A stretch of DNA of 64,000 nt from Silene latifolia (GCF_048544455.1 NC_133538.1:42251969-42315968); one strand, 5' to 3'; shown: positions 23,202 through 35,639, numbered from the stretch's first letter. Notes: generated by a model not told the origin, from the letters alone. Program-made: numbers and translations.

Positions 23202-24776
23202 TCACCTGGGCAGAATATTTTTATTCTAAACTCGGTTCCAAACTTTCCTATTTCATCACAAAAATGCTAATTGACTCCGATCACTACTACAAAACTTGTG
23301 ATGGACATCGGACTTTTCGCTATATGGACATCGGATACACAACCGATGTAGAGTTTGGTCATGTCCATTGTGGATTAATGGACATCGGATTTTAAACCGA
23401 TGTCCATTAAAATTTGCACATCGGATTTTTTGGAGAACCGATGTCTATTTGATCAATGGACATCGGATTTTTAAGGAAAACCGATGTCTATTTGATCAAT
23501 GGACATCAGTTTTTTGCAAAAATCCGATGTCTATAAATATTATTTTTTATAAAAAAAAAAATATTACGCTGTTGCCCATATTAGTCGTACACATGATGAC
23601 AATGCAAAATGATTCCATAATCAACAAAAAATATATGTATACAATCAATCGGTTATCCAAAGCCAATTACAAAAAACTTTCATCAACATAATGTGCCAAA
23701 TTTACTTAGACGACTAACCTATACAAAAATATAAATCAATATGTAAACTGACTAATTGTTTAAAAAAAAAAGGCCGAAGAGACAAGACTACTTGGCAGCC
23801 TCAGATTTGCTCATCTCCCATTGGACATATTACCAAGAGAATCTGGTTCAACAAAACAAAGTTAACGAGAAAACAAAATATCAACATAGAAGATCCTATA
23901 TAACTAACGAGACACATACATTACTGTATTTTAAGTATCACAACTACTAGCAATACAGTCACCTGAATGTGCGGATCCTCAACAAGGTCGGGGCACATTT
24001 TTTCAATATGTATATAGATTCCTTTAGTTCAGCCACCTGTGACATAAAAAAATAGATAAAGCTCTTTCTGCCCTCACAGCAACATTAGTGATAGGTTTAC
24101 AGTCCTGCCAAATGAGAAAAGAGAAGGGAAAAACCTTACAATTTAACCCAAGCCATCCTATCCCTTGTTAATGATGCCCCTTAGTGCAGTTCTTTCCAGT
24201 GCGTCAACAACTATCCAAGTCATAACTATCCGAGTAATTTTCTAAGGCTCTTGATTATACTGAACATTATCAAAAAAACCGTAATTAAATGTCAAGTCTT
24301 TGTAAGATAAATAAAACAGCCAAAGAACCTTAGGAAGGGTTGATGCTAAATGGTTCATATGTCTGATTGTCAATAAACACATACTAAATTCTTGCACATT
24401 ACCACACTCTAACGATGGTGTCTGGTACTTGACAACATGCATATCATTTGCAGTTAATGAGATAGACTTACCAGGCTACCGAAACCAACATAAACGGGTT
24501 TTGGACCAGCATTAAACTATTCAACAAGCTTTTAAGGAAGTTCATAGTCTGATGCAAGGTCGAGAAAGAAAAATCCAACTAAAAGGACCATGGATCCCCA
24601 ATCTACAAGCATAGTGCACAAATCTCATCACCTGTCATCAAAACAGAACCAATTCAACCAGAAAGCCAGCTAAATAGTCCGATAATATAAAAAAATAAGC
24701 ACATTAAAATTCACTCATGTAAAAGGATAGATGCTTCAAGTCGATTACAATAGTACAAATAAATTGGAATTGGGAA

Positions 24777-25397
24777 CTAAAAGTCATCACAAACCTGAAT
24801 CACAGTATAAATAATGATTAAAATAACGATGTGAGCCACTTTCCCTTCACTGATATGAACCACTAGCTGTAATTTTGCCCTGACCATATGCATCAACGGT
24901 GTACACAAATTAGCAGTATAATTTTGCCCGAACCTGTATAATGTCTCCGCACATTCCATAACTGCTGCATATAATGTAATTCTATCGAAGAACTTGTAGC
25001 ATACCATATCAAAACCCAAATGCGCATGTCCAAGGGGAAGGTTAGTAATTTCAAGTTTACTTGAAGCTAGGCCTTGAAAAAGTGTACTGACCATGTGAGC
25101 ATGAATATTTTTAACTTGGTTGCTGATTATCTCTAAATCATACACGATGGGGTCATACATCCAGGAATAAGCAGCAGCATACTTACCCATGTAAACATCA
25201 TTGTCCTCAAGGGCAGGAATCTTAGCAAAGGCGATCATAGAATATGTGGAGCTAGACTTAAATGAAAATAACAGTGGCTTCACAAACCAATCATCCAACA
25301 CCACCATAGATATTTGACCCACACAAAATGCAAAGCCGGAAAATGTGGTAGCAATTACCCTATCAAAAAATAACTCATGTTCATCAAGAAACCCCAA
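24777..25397 (-). CDS. Unidentified 206-aa ORF inside the CACTA element
   Basis: I do not recognise this protein. The minus-strand frame starts MGFLDEHELFFDRVIATTFS and ends near a hydrophobic segment VAHIVILIIIYTVIQV. A probable splice acceptor (TAGCAG) lies just upstream at about 25415, after which the same frame is open (reading PSYIVNL), so the ATG may be internal to an exon. Minus-strand sequence at 25600-25790 looks like a plant 5' UTR (AACCCTAATTTTC). It is the only long frame in the element without low-complexity bias. It could be a captured host gene fragment, a decayed accessory ORF, or chance. Confidence 0.35.
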   Translation of the reverse strand: MGFLDEHELFFDRVIATTFSGFAFCVGQISMVVLDDWFVKPLLFSFKSSSTYSMIAFAKIPALEDNDVYMGKYAAAYSWMYDPIVYDLEIISNQVKNIHAHMVSTLFQGLASSKLEITNLPLGHAHLGFDMVCYKFFDRITLYAAVMECAETLYRFGQNYTANLCTPLMHMVRAKLQLVVHISEGKVAHIVILIIIYTVIQVCDDF

Positions 25398-25849
25398 ATT
25401 AACGATGTAACTCGGCTGCTAGACTATAATTGCAAAACCAAATTAACTTATCAGCAAATAATTCATTTTCAATCCACCATAATTGCAAAGCCAACTCAAT
25501 AACAGAAACTAAATTAAGATAATTAAACCAATCACTGAACATAAACATTTCATAAACCCTAACTATGAATGAAAAGTCCCGCTAGTAAAATGATTAAATA
25601 AACGATTTGAAATTGAAAATTAGGGTTCTTACAAAATTCGATTCACATCGGTTGTTATCGTAAGGTAGCAGTCGCCGTCATCGTCGCCAGTGGTCACATG
25701 GGTATCAGTCGTCGGTGCTCGTGCGCGTTGGGTGCGATGATTGCGTGGGTGGGGGTGGTAATTGCCAGGTTTGGGAAACGAAGAGAGAAGGTGAGGGATA
25801 ATGAAATAAATGAAACAAAGTTGTTGGTTTCATAACATATATCGCTAGC

Positions 25850-26070
25850 GGGTTGGTTTGAGACCGACTATAGTCCTAAAAATTATAATTGGTCTCAACT
25901 TTGAGATTACTTTTACATTTTTGAGTCCGTTTTACTGTTTTAGGGACGGTCACAAATTTGAGACCGATTTTAACGTTTTGAGACTGGGTTCAGTCCCAAA
26001 TTATATTTTGAGACCGTTTTTTCTGTCGGTCTCAAAAACTCGGACTCAAAAACGCGTGTTTCTTGTAGTG
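25850..26070 (+). mobile_element. Right-end fragment of a second CACTA family nested in the first
   Basis: Ends at 26070 with GTTTCTTGTAGTG, the inverse of CACTACAAGAAAC. The preceding 200 bp contain repeated GAGACCG/CGGTCTC boxes, a subterminal repeat unlike the ATCGG repeats of the enclosing element. No left terminus was found. Confidence 0.6.
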
Positions 26071-26394
26071 TTTGGAGAAGAATGTATGTAGTCGAAATTT
26101 AAGTGACGGCGGTGTGGCAAATATTTTTGCCGCCTATAATTTTCACTTTTGATGCACATCGGTTAAATGCAATGTCCCATGTCCATGACTTTTATATAGA
26201 CATGGGTTTTATTAAATATCACATGTCCTTTAAAATCAGAAATAATGGACATGTGTTTTTTAACGCAACCGTTATACATATAATTATATGCACATCAGTT
26301 TTTTGCAAACAACCGATGTGCATATTATGTACATCGGTTTTCCAGGTAATTTGATGTCCATCGACTGATGTCCATAACGAGTTTTGTAGTAGTG

Positions 26395-26844
26395 GATGGT
26401 GACTAATACACCATCAAATAACTAAATTTAAACACAAATTCAAATTCCTGGCTTTATAGCCATCATTATTACACAATCAAGATGAAATATCCGAGACATA
26501 TTCCCGACACAACATACCATTTCATGGACACGACCTAACCACTCATTACTCTCAAGGAATAATAACAACATGCATTACAACAAGATCACGATTTATACCT
26601 ACCACAGACCCTTTACCTGACGATTGGGAGACAACTTTACAACAACATCTAACTACCACTCATAGGGTCGGATTCCCACACAACTACTTTCACACCTCAT
26701 GTATAAACACTTAAATTAAACGGTTACACTCTATAACACGATTGATCAAATAACTCAACAATATGATTGAATCCTAAGTATTACATGCCACACTCTTACT
26801 CTCATGACCGCGAAAAAAAAACTTGGTAATAATAAATCCACTAT
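26395..26844. other. Intergenic DNA between CACTA element and element D
   Basis: No ORF. It may continue the same older sequence that lies at 23094-23281, split by the CACTA insertion. Nothing else is recognisable. Confidence 0.45.
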
Positions 26845-26923
26845 TGTAATACCCCGTATTTTATAATTATATAAATAATATTATATTGCCTTTTATAAGA
26901 ATTGTGTATGAGGCGGAATAATG

Positions 26924-27096
<173 letters not shown>

Positions 27097-27109
27097 TGCA
27101 ATACAATAC

Positions 27110-27270
<161 letters not shown>

Positions 27271-28537
27271 ATATAAACGCCCATATACATATACACTTTA
27301 CCCTACCTTATCCACCCACCCTTATTCATTTGTAATCCGACAAAATCAACCAGCAAAATCCTAGAGAGAAAGAGAGAAACGGAAGATGGAGATTTTGTCC
27401 TTCCGCCTCGAGATTGTAAGGTAAAACCGTCTTAAACTATTTATATATTATTAATTTATACCATTGACCCGCCTTGTCCCCGACTCACCACTGACCGTCT
27501 TTGACCACCCCATTGACCACCAAAAACCCGGTTTGACTGAGCCTTTATATGGGTTTTGTTGTTGTTGTGCGACCGTCTTAAGATGGATTTTTATCTAGGT
27601 TGTCGTGACTATTTTGGGGAAACTTTGGGTGGTTATTGTTGTGGGTAGAGTGTGGATCACGGTGGTGGCCTTAGGTGGTGGTTAGGGTGGCTGTAGGTGG
27701 TGGAAAATGGGTATCAAAGATGGTTGTACGTGCTGTTTTGTTATTATTGTTGTTGTGTTGTTGGCGATTGTTACTGTGTTTTATCGACCTAGGTGGTGGC
27801 TCGTCGGGGTGGCTCTAGGCAAGGGAGTCACACCGTCACCACCGTGGTGGTGGCCGTCGGTGGTGGCTGTAGTTGTGGTTATAGTGGTGTAAAAGGAATG
27901 GTATCTGGTGTGTTATGTCGGTGTTGTTGTTGTTGTGCTTGGATGTTGTTGTTGTTGCGGCTAGGTGCTGGCCGTGGACCACCGTGGCCGGTGGTGGTGG
28001 TTCACAGTGGCAGCAGGAGCAGTAGTGGTAAGGAGGGAGTTCGGGTGTAAGTACGAGTCGGGTTTTTAAATAGCTTAAGACGAGTTTTTATTTAATTAAT
28101 TGAATTCGTGTTTAATTTAATTAGATTAGTTAGTAATTAAATATATTTAATTATTATACTTAGGTGACGGTTTTTGTGGAAGATTATTATTAGCCGGATT
28201 GCTTACGGAGATTTGCTAAAAGGTAGATTTATTCTACTCAGTTTTAATGTTGTGTTTATTTGCTAAATGAGTCATTTGTTATCAATTGCATTGGATGAGT
28301 CGGTAATTGGCATGTTATACGGTATCTTGCATTTATTGCATTGTCTTGTACGTCGGAGGACATGATGGTTTACTTGTTGTTATGGAGACGTAAGGCGGTT
28401 GGGAGACCGTCTTACACTTAAGTCACCTCTTGGAGCTTCCCACTCCAAGAGGGATGTGCACATTAATGGCTTGAGTTACAGAGGGAATTGTGTGGTTGAG
28501 ACACAACATCTGGCAGGGGATCCGGTTGGCTTCCTGA

Positions 28538-28594
28538 CCCGGTACGTCTGGGTGTGTCCCGTTACCTGTTTGTGGTTGTTGGTATGTCTGGGCG
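28538..28594 (+). repeat. ~39-bp minisatellite of the element D LTR, left part
   Basis: Units begin GGTACGTCTGGGTGTGTCCC and GGTATGTCTGGGCG. The array resumes after element C at 37020 with two more units (GGTATGTCAGGGCGTG). The insertion of C cut one unit. Confidence 0.75.
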
Positions 28595-29987
28595 TGTGAC
28601 ACCCCCATAATCCAAGTGACTTACCAGGACCACTCAGGTATAGAAATGTCACCATCTCGGTTTCCCGAGGCAATGATAATCAAATGACAATAGCGAAACA
28701 TAATTTAAATAGTAATAAGTTTAAAGTGATTACAATTCAAAACCAAACTGATAAAATACGATACAAGTTCTCCAAAAACTAAATGTCTAAAAACTAAAAA
28801 ACAATGTCTGACAACAGCGGAAGACTCTTCTAACTGCAAGTGATGACTCATCTCAGCTAGCCCATAAGCACCATATCAAACCTGCTCAACAACTGCCCAC
28901 CATCCCCGCATGGATCACCACAGTTTTACAAAACAAAGACGGAGTCAGTTCTAATCACACAATAATATAATTACAACCAGACAAGAAATCAACACAGCTC
29001 AATCGTCACATCAACCCGAACTCCATCACCAACTCCTGAATCTGACTACACACTAAAGTGTGTAGCCCTGCCAGAGTACCCATCGCAACAGGTTACTCCT
29101 CGCCGCCAGTGGGGGACCGCAGCCGTTCCCACCTAAGCCCCGCTCATCTCCATCGAGCGATAAACCCAAATCCATTAATGTGCACATCCGTTATGTGGCG
29201 GGTTCCACAGAAGGCAAATCATGGGCGTGAAGCCACTCCCGCAAGTGACTCCACTCAGCCAGGGACGCACCCCGAAGAACACAGACAGATACAATCAACA
29301 ACAACCAAATCCAACAACCGTCACAATGCAAATACGATACTTTAACAACAATTACAATCAACAACAAACCACATTATGTGACTAATACTGAGTAGGTAAA
29401 ACCCTACCTGGAATGCAAACACAAGCAGACAATCTTAACAGTTGTATCAAAACCTCTCCTCTACGAATCCTCCTCCTATCACATGATCACATAATTACTA
29501 CTAACACAACTAACCATAAAAATCCTCAATCCCCCAAATTAGGGTTTAAACAAAGTTAATTAAATGCTATAAAATTGGTATGTAGATCTTACCCTTGACG
29601 CAAGGATCACTAAGATGCAAAGAACGATGAAATCCGACCTCTTAAGGTCCGGGATTTGTCAATAACACGGATGAAGTGAACAACGTATTTTCAATCTCCT
29701 TTTTAAGTTTATTAGGTTTGTAAAAGTGTTTAGGGAAGAAGACGATATGAATTATATACTAATCTGTGTTATTAACAAAACCCGTCTAAATAATACCCGT
29801 CAACCGACCTACTCGATCGAGTAACTAGCGTACTCGATCGAGTGCCCCTTACTCGATCGACTACCTAGGCTACTCGATCGAGTACCCTACAAGCAGAATA
29901 CTGTTTCTAAAATCAAATCACCCTTACTCGGCAGAGTAAGGCCCACTCGATAGAGTACCCAGAGACTCATAAAACCGTAGTATTACA
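28595..29987 (-). repeat. Element C 3' LTR
   Basis: 1,393 bp; plus-strand edges TGTGACACCCC and AGTATTACA. It contains an ACTCGATCGAGT cluster at 29811-29957. Both LTRs carry the same unsupported ORF (starting MCSPARVP), which is not called as a gene. Confidence 0.92.
29811..29957. repeat. ACTCGATCGAGT palindrome cluster in element C 3' LTR
   Basis: Four palindromes start at spacings of 21, 19 and 21 bp, then after about 55 bp two degenerate ones (CTCGGCAGAG, CTCGATAGAG). The U3-end position is shared with the 5' LTR copy. Confidence 0.9.
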
Positions 29988-30000
29988 GTCTTCCCTCCTT
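29988..30000 (-). other. Element C polypurine tract
   Basis: Minus strand AAGGAGGGAAGAC directly precedes the LTR TGTAATAC. Confidence 0.8.
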
Positions 30001-30222
30001 AAAAAGAACTTCGTCCCCGAAGTTCAAACCACAACAAAATAAAAACATACTACCACACTCCCGGCACTACAACCAAAACAAAACTCAACACAAAAAATCC
30101 GACAGATGCTACCAGCCCAAACTCAACCCGACACAACTCACTACAAACTATACCAAAAACAACATAAAAAGACGCAAAAACTCTTCGCGATCATCTCCTA
30201 CCCCCTAAAAGAAACAATGTTA

Positions 30223-30813
30223 CGTCCCCGTAACCATACATACCCGATCAAAAAGGAACGGATAGCGCTTTCTCATGGACTCCTATGCCTCCCATGTAGC
30301 CCCCTCAACCTCATGATTAGACCAAAGAATCTTAAGCAAGACTGTCTCACCATTTCTAGTCTTCCTAACCTTCCGGTCAAGAATCTGCTTAGGCACTTCA
30401 AGGTAAGACAAGGACTCATCTAGCTCTATGTTCTCTGCCTCTAACACATGTGACAGATCACTCACATACTTCCGCAGCTGAGATACATGAAACACATTAT
30501 GCACCCTATCCAAAGAAGACGGTAAAGCCAAACAGTAAGCAACCTCTCCAACCCGGTCTAAGATCTCATATGGTCCTATGAACTTCTGACTCAGCTTGCC
30601 TTTCTTCCCAAATCTCATAACCCCACGCATAGGAGACACTTTATGAAGAACCTTGTCCCCAACCTGAAACTCTATATCCCGGTGATGTAGATCTGCATAA
30701 CTCTTTTGCCTATCCTGAGCTGCTCTCATCCTTTCCCTGATCATCTTAATCTGCTCAACCATCTCATGTACCATCTCTGGTCCTAAAACTACTGCCTCAG
30801 CACGTCCCAACAA
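30223..30813 (-). pseudogene. Element C integrase C-terminus and chromodomain
   Basis: The minus-strand frame contains KVLHKVSPMRGVMRFGKKGK and IGPYEILDRVGEVAYCLALP (the integrase C-terminal GPY/F region), then HNVFHVSQLRKYV and the chromodomain LEVPKQILDRKVRKTR...ILWSNHEVEGATWEA. Chromodomains direct integration towards marked heterochromatin (family knowledge). A TAG at about 30280-30282 stops the frame inside the chromodomain; the same frame then reads MRKRYPFLF, the usual family ending. Confidence 0.85.
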
Positions 30814-30819
30814 ATCGGA

Positions 30820-31722
30820 CTCCTACATCTCCTCCCATATAAAGCCTCAAATGGCGTCATGCCAATATTAGTGTGATAGCTGTTGTTCTAGGAAAACTCA
30901 ATCAAATCTAACCTCTGTTCCCAGCTACCACCAAAATCCATTACACAAGCTCGTAACATATCCTCAAGAGTCTTGATTGTTCTTTTATCTGACCATCTGT
31001 TGCAGGATGAAATGTTGTACTCATCTTCAATGTCGTTCCCAAAGACTCTAGCAACTCTTTCCAAAACCTTTAGGCACCCCATATAACCTTAGCACATTCT
31101 TCCGATAAGCCATAACTAATTGTGCCTTAGTCCATGTATCTTTTATTGGCACAAAATGAGCTGACTTGGTCAGTCGATCCACTATAACCCATATCATGTT
31201 GTTACCCTGCTGACTCTTTGGCAAACCCACGATAAAATCCATGGAAATGGATTCCCACTTCCACTCAGGTACTTCTAAAGACTGAATCTTACCTTGTGGT
31301 CGTCGCTGCTCCCCTTTAACTCTCTGACATGTCAAACAACGGGCCACAAACTCAGCTGTTTCTTTCTTCATCCCAGGCCACTAGAAAGTTTTCTTTAAAT
31401 CCTTGTACAGCTTGTCCCCACGTGGATGTAACGAATATGGTGTACAATGTGCCTCTGTCATAATTGTCTTTTTCAGCTCCTCGTCATTAGGGACACACCA
31501 CCTCCCATCAAATCTCAAACTACCATCTGTATGAATAAAGAATCTAGACACTGTCCCTTTCTCTACTCCAGCTCTCCACTCCACCATCTTGGGATCTAAC
31601 ACCTGTTTACCTCGAACATCATCATATAGATCAGGCTGCACTATCAAATCTCCCATGGCATCCCCTTTCTGGATCATATGTATCCCAAACTTCCCAACCT
31701 CATCAAGGATATAGCTGTGCAC
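30820..31722 (-). pseudogene. Element C integrase, deleted and frameshifted
   Basis: H2C2 zinc finger (His in EAHCTPYSLH, Cys in CLTCQ) and the first catalytic Asp (SMDFIVGLPKS) are readable. A TAG at 31381-31383 replaces the first Trp of the conserved WWPGMK block. After RLYGVPK the segment with the second catalytic Asp is missing: the next recognisable residues are the [19 protein letters not shown] block, so roughly 40-50 bp have gone. A further frame change follows at about 30990, after which [16 protein letters not shown] is read. Integration activity is therefore excluded. Confidence 0.85.
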
Positions 31723-32165
31723 AAAGAATGTACACTCTTCTTGCTCAAAGCATCTGCAACTACATTGACTTTCCCTTCATGGTAGATAATATCCATGTCA
31801 TAATCGCCAATCAACTCTATCCACCTCCTCTGTCTCATGTTCAACTCCTTTTGAGTGAAGATGTACTTGAGACTCTTGTGATCAGAAAATACCTTAAAGG
31901 TCGCCCCATAAAGGTAATGTCTCCAAATCTTGAGAGCAAACACAACTGCACCCAACTCCATATCGTGTGTAGGGTAATTCTCCTCATAAGGTTTCAATTG
32001 CCTAGAAGTATAGGCAATCACTTTACCGTTCTGCATCAACACACATCCCTACCCATTCTTTGAGGCATCTGTATAAACCTCTAAGTTCTCACTCCCTTCA
32101 GGCAATGCTAAGATTGGAGCTGTGGTCAAACGCTCCTTTAATGTTTGGAACGCCGTCTCACAACT
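31674..32165 (-). pseudogene. Element C RNase H
   Basis: Contains YTDASKNG (first Asp) near 32065-32090, then [46 protein letters not shown] and [14 protein letters not shown], the normal order for Ty3/gypsy RNase H. A TAG near 32050 separates the first catalytic block from the rest, and the C-terminal end runs into a frameshift near 31700 where the next frame starts. Confidence 0.85.
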
Positions 32166-32171
32166 CTCATC

Positions 32172-33026
32172 TCAACGAAACCTGTTCTCTTTCCTCATCA
32201 AAGCTGTCATAGTTCTAGCAATCTTGGTAAAATATTTCACGAACCGTATGTAATATCCAGCTAAACCCAAGAAACTTCTAATCTCAGCTACATTCTTTGG
32301 TGCTTCCCACTTGGTAACTGCCTCAATCTTTGCCGAATCCACAGCTACCCCATCTTTAGAAATCACATGTCCCAGAAAAGTAACTTTCTCCAACCAGAAC
32401 TCACACTTGGACAACTTTGCATACAACTCATGCTCTCTTAAGGTCTGCAACACAATCCTCAGATGCTCCTCATGTTCCTCATTAGTCTTGGAATAGACTA
32501 AGATGTCATCGATGAAAACCACCACAAACTTGACCAAAAACTGACTGAAGACTCTGTTCATCAAATCGATAAACACAGTTGGCGCATTAGATAATCCAAA
32601 AGGCATCACCACATACTCATAATGGCCATACCTTGACGTGAAAGCTGTCTTTGGTATGTCCTCCTCTCTAATCTTCACCTGATGGTACCCCGACCTCAAA
32701 TCAATCTTGGAAAAGACTGATACACCACTCAACTGGTCAAACAGGTCGTCTATCCTTGGCAAAGGATACTTATTCTTCACCGTCACTTGGTTCAGCTCCC
32801 TGTAATCTATGCACAACCTCAAGCTCCCATCTTTCTTCTTCACAAAAAGAACTAGTGCTCCCCACGGTGATACACTAGGTCTAATATATCCCCTCTCTAT
32901 CAGATCATCTAACTGCTTCCTGAGCTCGTCCAACTCCATAGGACCCATCCGGTACGATGCCTTAGAGATTGGCCCCGTCCCTGGTTTCGGCTCCACACTG
33001 AAATTTATCTCCCTCTTCGGTGGCAA
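32172..33026 (-). pseudogene. Element C reverse transcriptase
   Basis: Nearly complete [55 protein letters not shown], the catalytic [10 protein letters not shown] (about 32490-32520) and the thumb/connection [12 protein letters not shown] near 33039-33041 separates it from the upstream FSDVFP block. Loss of Trp after KENRFR closes the frame at 32172 (TGA). The domain copies element RNA to DNA in the particle. Confidence 0.9.
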
Positions 33027-33038
33027 CCCCGGAATCTC

Positions 33039-33873
33039 CTATGGGAAGACATCTGAAAACTCCCCCACAACTGGTATCTGATCAACTGTCGGACTCTCTA
33101 TCCTGTCATCTCTCACATGACACAAGATCATCGGGCACCCCTTCCTCTGATAGGGCTTTAAGGTCACAACTGCAATCAACTTAACTTTGGGTTTGACAAC
33201 AAACCCACGATAAGACACACTAATGCCCTTAAGATCTCTCAGAGACACTATCTTTTGATGACAGTCTATCTTAGCTTTGTACTTTCCTAACCAATCCATC
33301 CCGAATATCATCTCAAAACCGTCTTAAGGGAAACTCTAGCAAGTCTACAGGTAGATCAACTTGCCCAACTATCATGGATACTTCCCTATACAACCTCCCA
33401 CATGATACGGACTCACCCGAAGGTATAAAGGCTTTCTCACTTACAGACTCATATTCCCTCAGACCCAACTGTTTAACATAACTCGACGATACAAACGACT
33501 GTGACGCTTCCAAATCAAATAAAACAAAGGTATGAACACCATTAAGAAGAAAGGTACCTGTGATAACATGTGCGTCGTCCTCAGCTGCTTTCTTCTCCAT
33601 CATAAACAGCATTCCACTGGTCTTCTGCCCACCTCCCTGGACAGTATTGGCTGAGGTAGTCGGCTTAAAACCCGACCCTTGATTGTTGTTGGTGTTTGTA
33701 GCTGGCTTCTGATAAGAATTACCGCCATTACGGTTACTTCCACCGTTGTTGCTCTGACCTCCCGGTTGTTCCATGACCCAGCTGGTCTGTTGCTCGCATA
33801 ACTCTGTGCCGGACCATGAGAATAGCTCCCCTGAGCCGGTCTCTGAAAACCTCCCGGCAACACACTGGTACAC
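33039..33873 (-). pseudogene. Element C protease region
   Basis: Minus-strand 33873-33313 encodes the linker and a retropepsin-like domain with FVLFDLEASQSFVSSSYVK. The expected D-S/T-G-A active-site triad reads D-L-E-A, so the catalytic Gly is lost. A frameshift near 33313 moves to a second frame (33311-33039) with MIFGMDWLGKYKAKIDC, the flap/C-terminal part, and ends VVGEFSDVFP before RT. Upstream it is offset from gag by another frameshift near 33780. Confidence 0.85.
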
Positions 33874-34763
33874 TTAAGTCTCTTGTGGCCTACACCGCCA
33901 CAGCCGAAACAGGTCATTCCCCAGCTACCACTCCCACTCCCATGGCCCCGCCCAAAGGAAGCCCCAGCACTAATCCCCGAACCAGACGAATATGCTCTAG
34001 CCTGAGTGTGGTTGCCCTTCTTGTAATTGGATTGGCCACCACCTTCACTCCCAGCCTTTCTTTTTTCAGCTCCTCTCTCTCGAGTCATCTCTACTAGCCT
34101 CTCAGCTCTCCCAGCCCTCTCATAAGCTTCCTTAACATCTGTAAGGATTCCCACGGGTAGCTTCTCCATTATCTTGGGGGTCAACCCCTTCTCAAACCTC
34201 GGAGCTAGGTTCTCATCACTCAATCTCATATCCTCAGCATACCTAGCTTTCTCATTAAACTTACGGTAGTACTCAGCCACCGTCATGTCAGATGTCATCT
34301 TAAACTCATCGAACTCCTCTCTCAGCTTACTTCTCATATGCTTAGGTACAAACTCTCTCCTCATGGCCCTCCGGAAGTCTTCCCAAGGTATAGCAGGCAT
34401 CCCCTGCTTTGTATACATGTCCCTAGCATTCACCTTTACCTTGTCCCACCACTCACCTGCCGCTTCCCTCAAGTAGAACGCAGCTTGTTCTACCCTCATC
34501 TCATCCGGACAATGCACTAAATCTAGGATATTCTCCATCTCTCTGTGCCAATTATCTAGAAGCATTGGCTCCCCTATCCCCTTATACTCTTTCGGGTTGA
34601 ATCTCGCCATATGAATGCTAATCTTCGAATGATCAACCTCCTTATCTTTCCCCACTCTCTTTAAAGCTTCCGTGAGAGCATCTTGGTGCTCCAACATCTT
34701 AACTATGTCATCGGTGGTCATGTTTCCAGCTCTAGCGTACAGGGCGTTTCTCTTAGGCGGCAT
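33780..34763 (-). pseudogene. Element C gag
   Basis: Starts MPPKRNALYARAG; contains the capsid region (YLREAAGEWWDKVKV, MTVAEYYRKFNEKARYAEDM) and one CCHC zinc knuckle CFGCGGVGHKRLKC at 33874-33915. This is the most intact part of element C; the frame stays open until about 33780, where a frameshift separates it from the protease frame. The original frame runs on to 33600 with an unrelated tail. Confidence 0.9.
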
Positions 34764-35628
34764 CTTCTAATTATATAAGAAAAGGTGGATATAAACATAC
34801 ATACTATAACCCAAAACACGTATATAGCCTGCACAGACCCCACTCGATCGAGTGCCAGATTCCACTCGATCGAGTTGAGGCTACTCAATCGAGTGCCCAA
34901 CATACGCGATCGAGTGCCTCGACTCCAGAACCCAATTAGACCTCCTGATCATAAACATACTCGACCGAGCTGACACGTCACTCGATGGAGTGACACCTAC
35001 TCGATCGAGTGCCCCTATGTACTCGATCGATTACCCAAAAACACGGTTCTGACCATAAAAACAAAAAACTATCCACTCGATCGAGTCAGACCCACTCGAT
35101 CGAGCACCTCACCTACTCGATCGAGTGCCCCCCACTCGATCGAGTTATGCTGACTCGTATACACTACCCGAATGTTATCTTATTTTCCCAAACATACTAT
35201 GCATTCTTTATAATTACATCAAAATAAACATAACTACGCATGAAAATTTACGCAACTCCATATATAATCATCAAAACGATCTGTTCATGTTATAAAAATG
35301 CCACATTATAAACACTCAACATACTTTTCATTCAATTCAACATGCAAACACATCTCCTTCAACTTTTACCCATACTTCCAATTCTCCACATCCAACATCC
35401 AACAATTCACAACACATGCTATTAGCTACACATACAGACCAAAAGACAACATATACGACCCTGACACGTACCCCGATGTGATCGGTTCAAAATTGCGGGG
35501 CGAGTTCGCGACTTTAGGACGTCTCCCAAGCCTTTACATTAGCTCCCACAACTTCTTTCCCGGGTTCATTTTAATTGACTCCCTATGTTCATTAGATTCA
35601 TTGGTTACAGGTTTCAGGATCGTCGCTA
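34764..35628 (-). other. Element C leader between PBS and gag
   Basis: Non-coding. The half nearer gag is occupied by the densest palindrome cluster in the window (34842-35145); the rest is AT-rich. Confidence 0.75.
34842..35145. repeat. Densest ACTCGATCGAGT palindrome array (element C leader)
   Basis: About a dozen palindromes, most of them ACTCGATCGAGT or one change away. Start-to-start spacings are 22, 19, 21, then a gap, 21, 19, 22, then 19, 21, 19. Spacers often begin GCC. Confidence 0.92.
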
Positions 35629-35636
35629 TGATACCA
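35629..35636 (-). other. Element C primer-binding site (initiator tRNA-Met type)
   Basis: Minus strand TGGTATCATAGCGACGATCC begins three bases after the LTR end (the first eight bases exactly match the initiator tRNA-Met 3' end complement). Confidence 0.85.
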
Positions 35637-35639
35637 CTT

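Larger units (their letters stand above)
23282..26394. mobile_element. CACTA (En/Spm-type) DNA transposon, 3.1 kb
   Basis: Terminal inverted repeats CACTACTACAAAAC (23282-23295) and GTTTTGTAGTAGTG (26381-26394) are exact, flanked by a 3-bp direct repeat GAT (23279-23281 and 26395-26397), as expected for the superfamily. Subterminal GGACATCGG/CCGATGTCC repeats lie in both orientations inside both ends. No TNP2-type transposase reading was found, so it is probably non-autonomous. Confidence 0.92.

Noticed and set aside
24242..24442. 66-aa minus-strand ORF as a further exon of the CACTA-borne gene
   Set aside because: No splice sites or similarity could be supported.
29058..29345. ORF starting MCSPARVP, repeated at 36093-36377
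   Set aside because: It is conserved only because both copies lie in the paired LTRs of element C; no known domain and no coding signature.
34842..35145. Regularly spaced palindromes looking like a CRISPR array
   Set aside because: Spacers are 6-10 bp and the setting is a plant retrotransposon leader; no cas genes are present.
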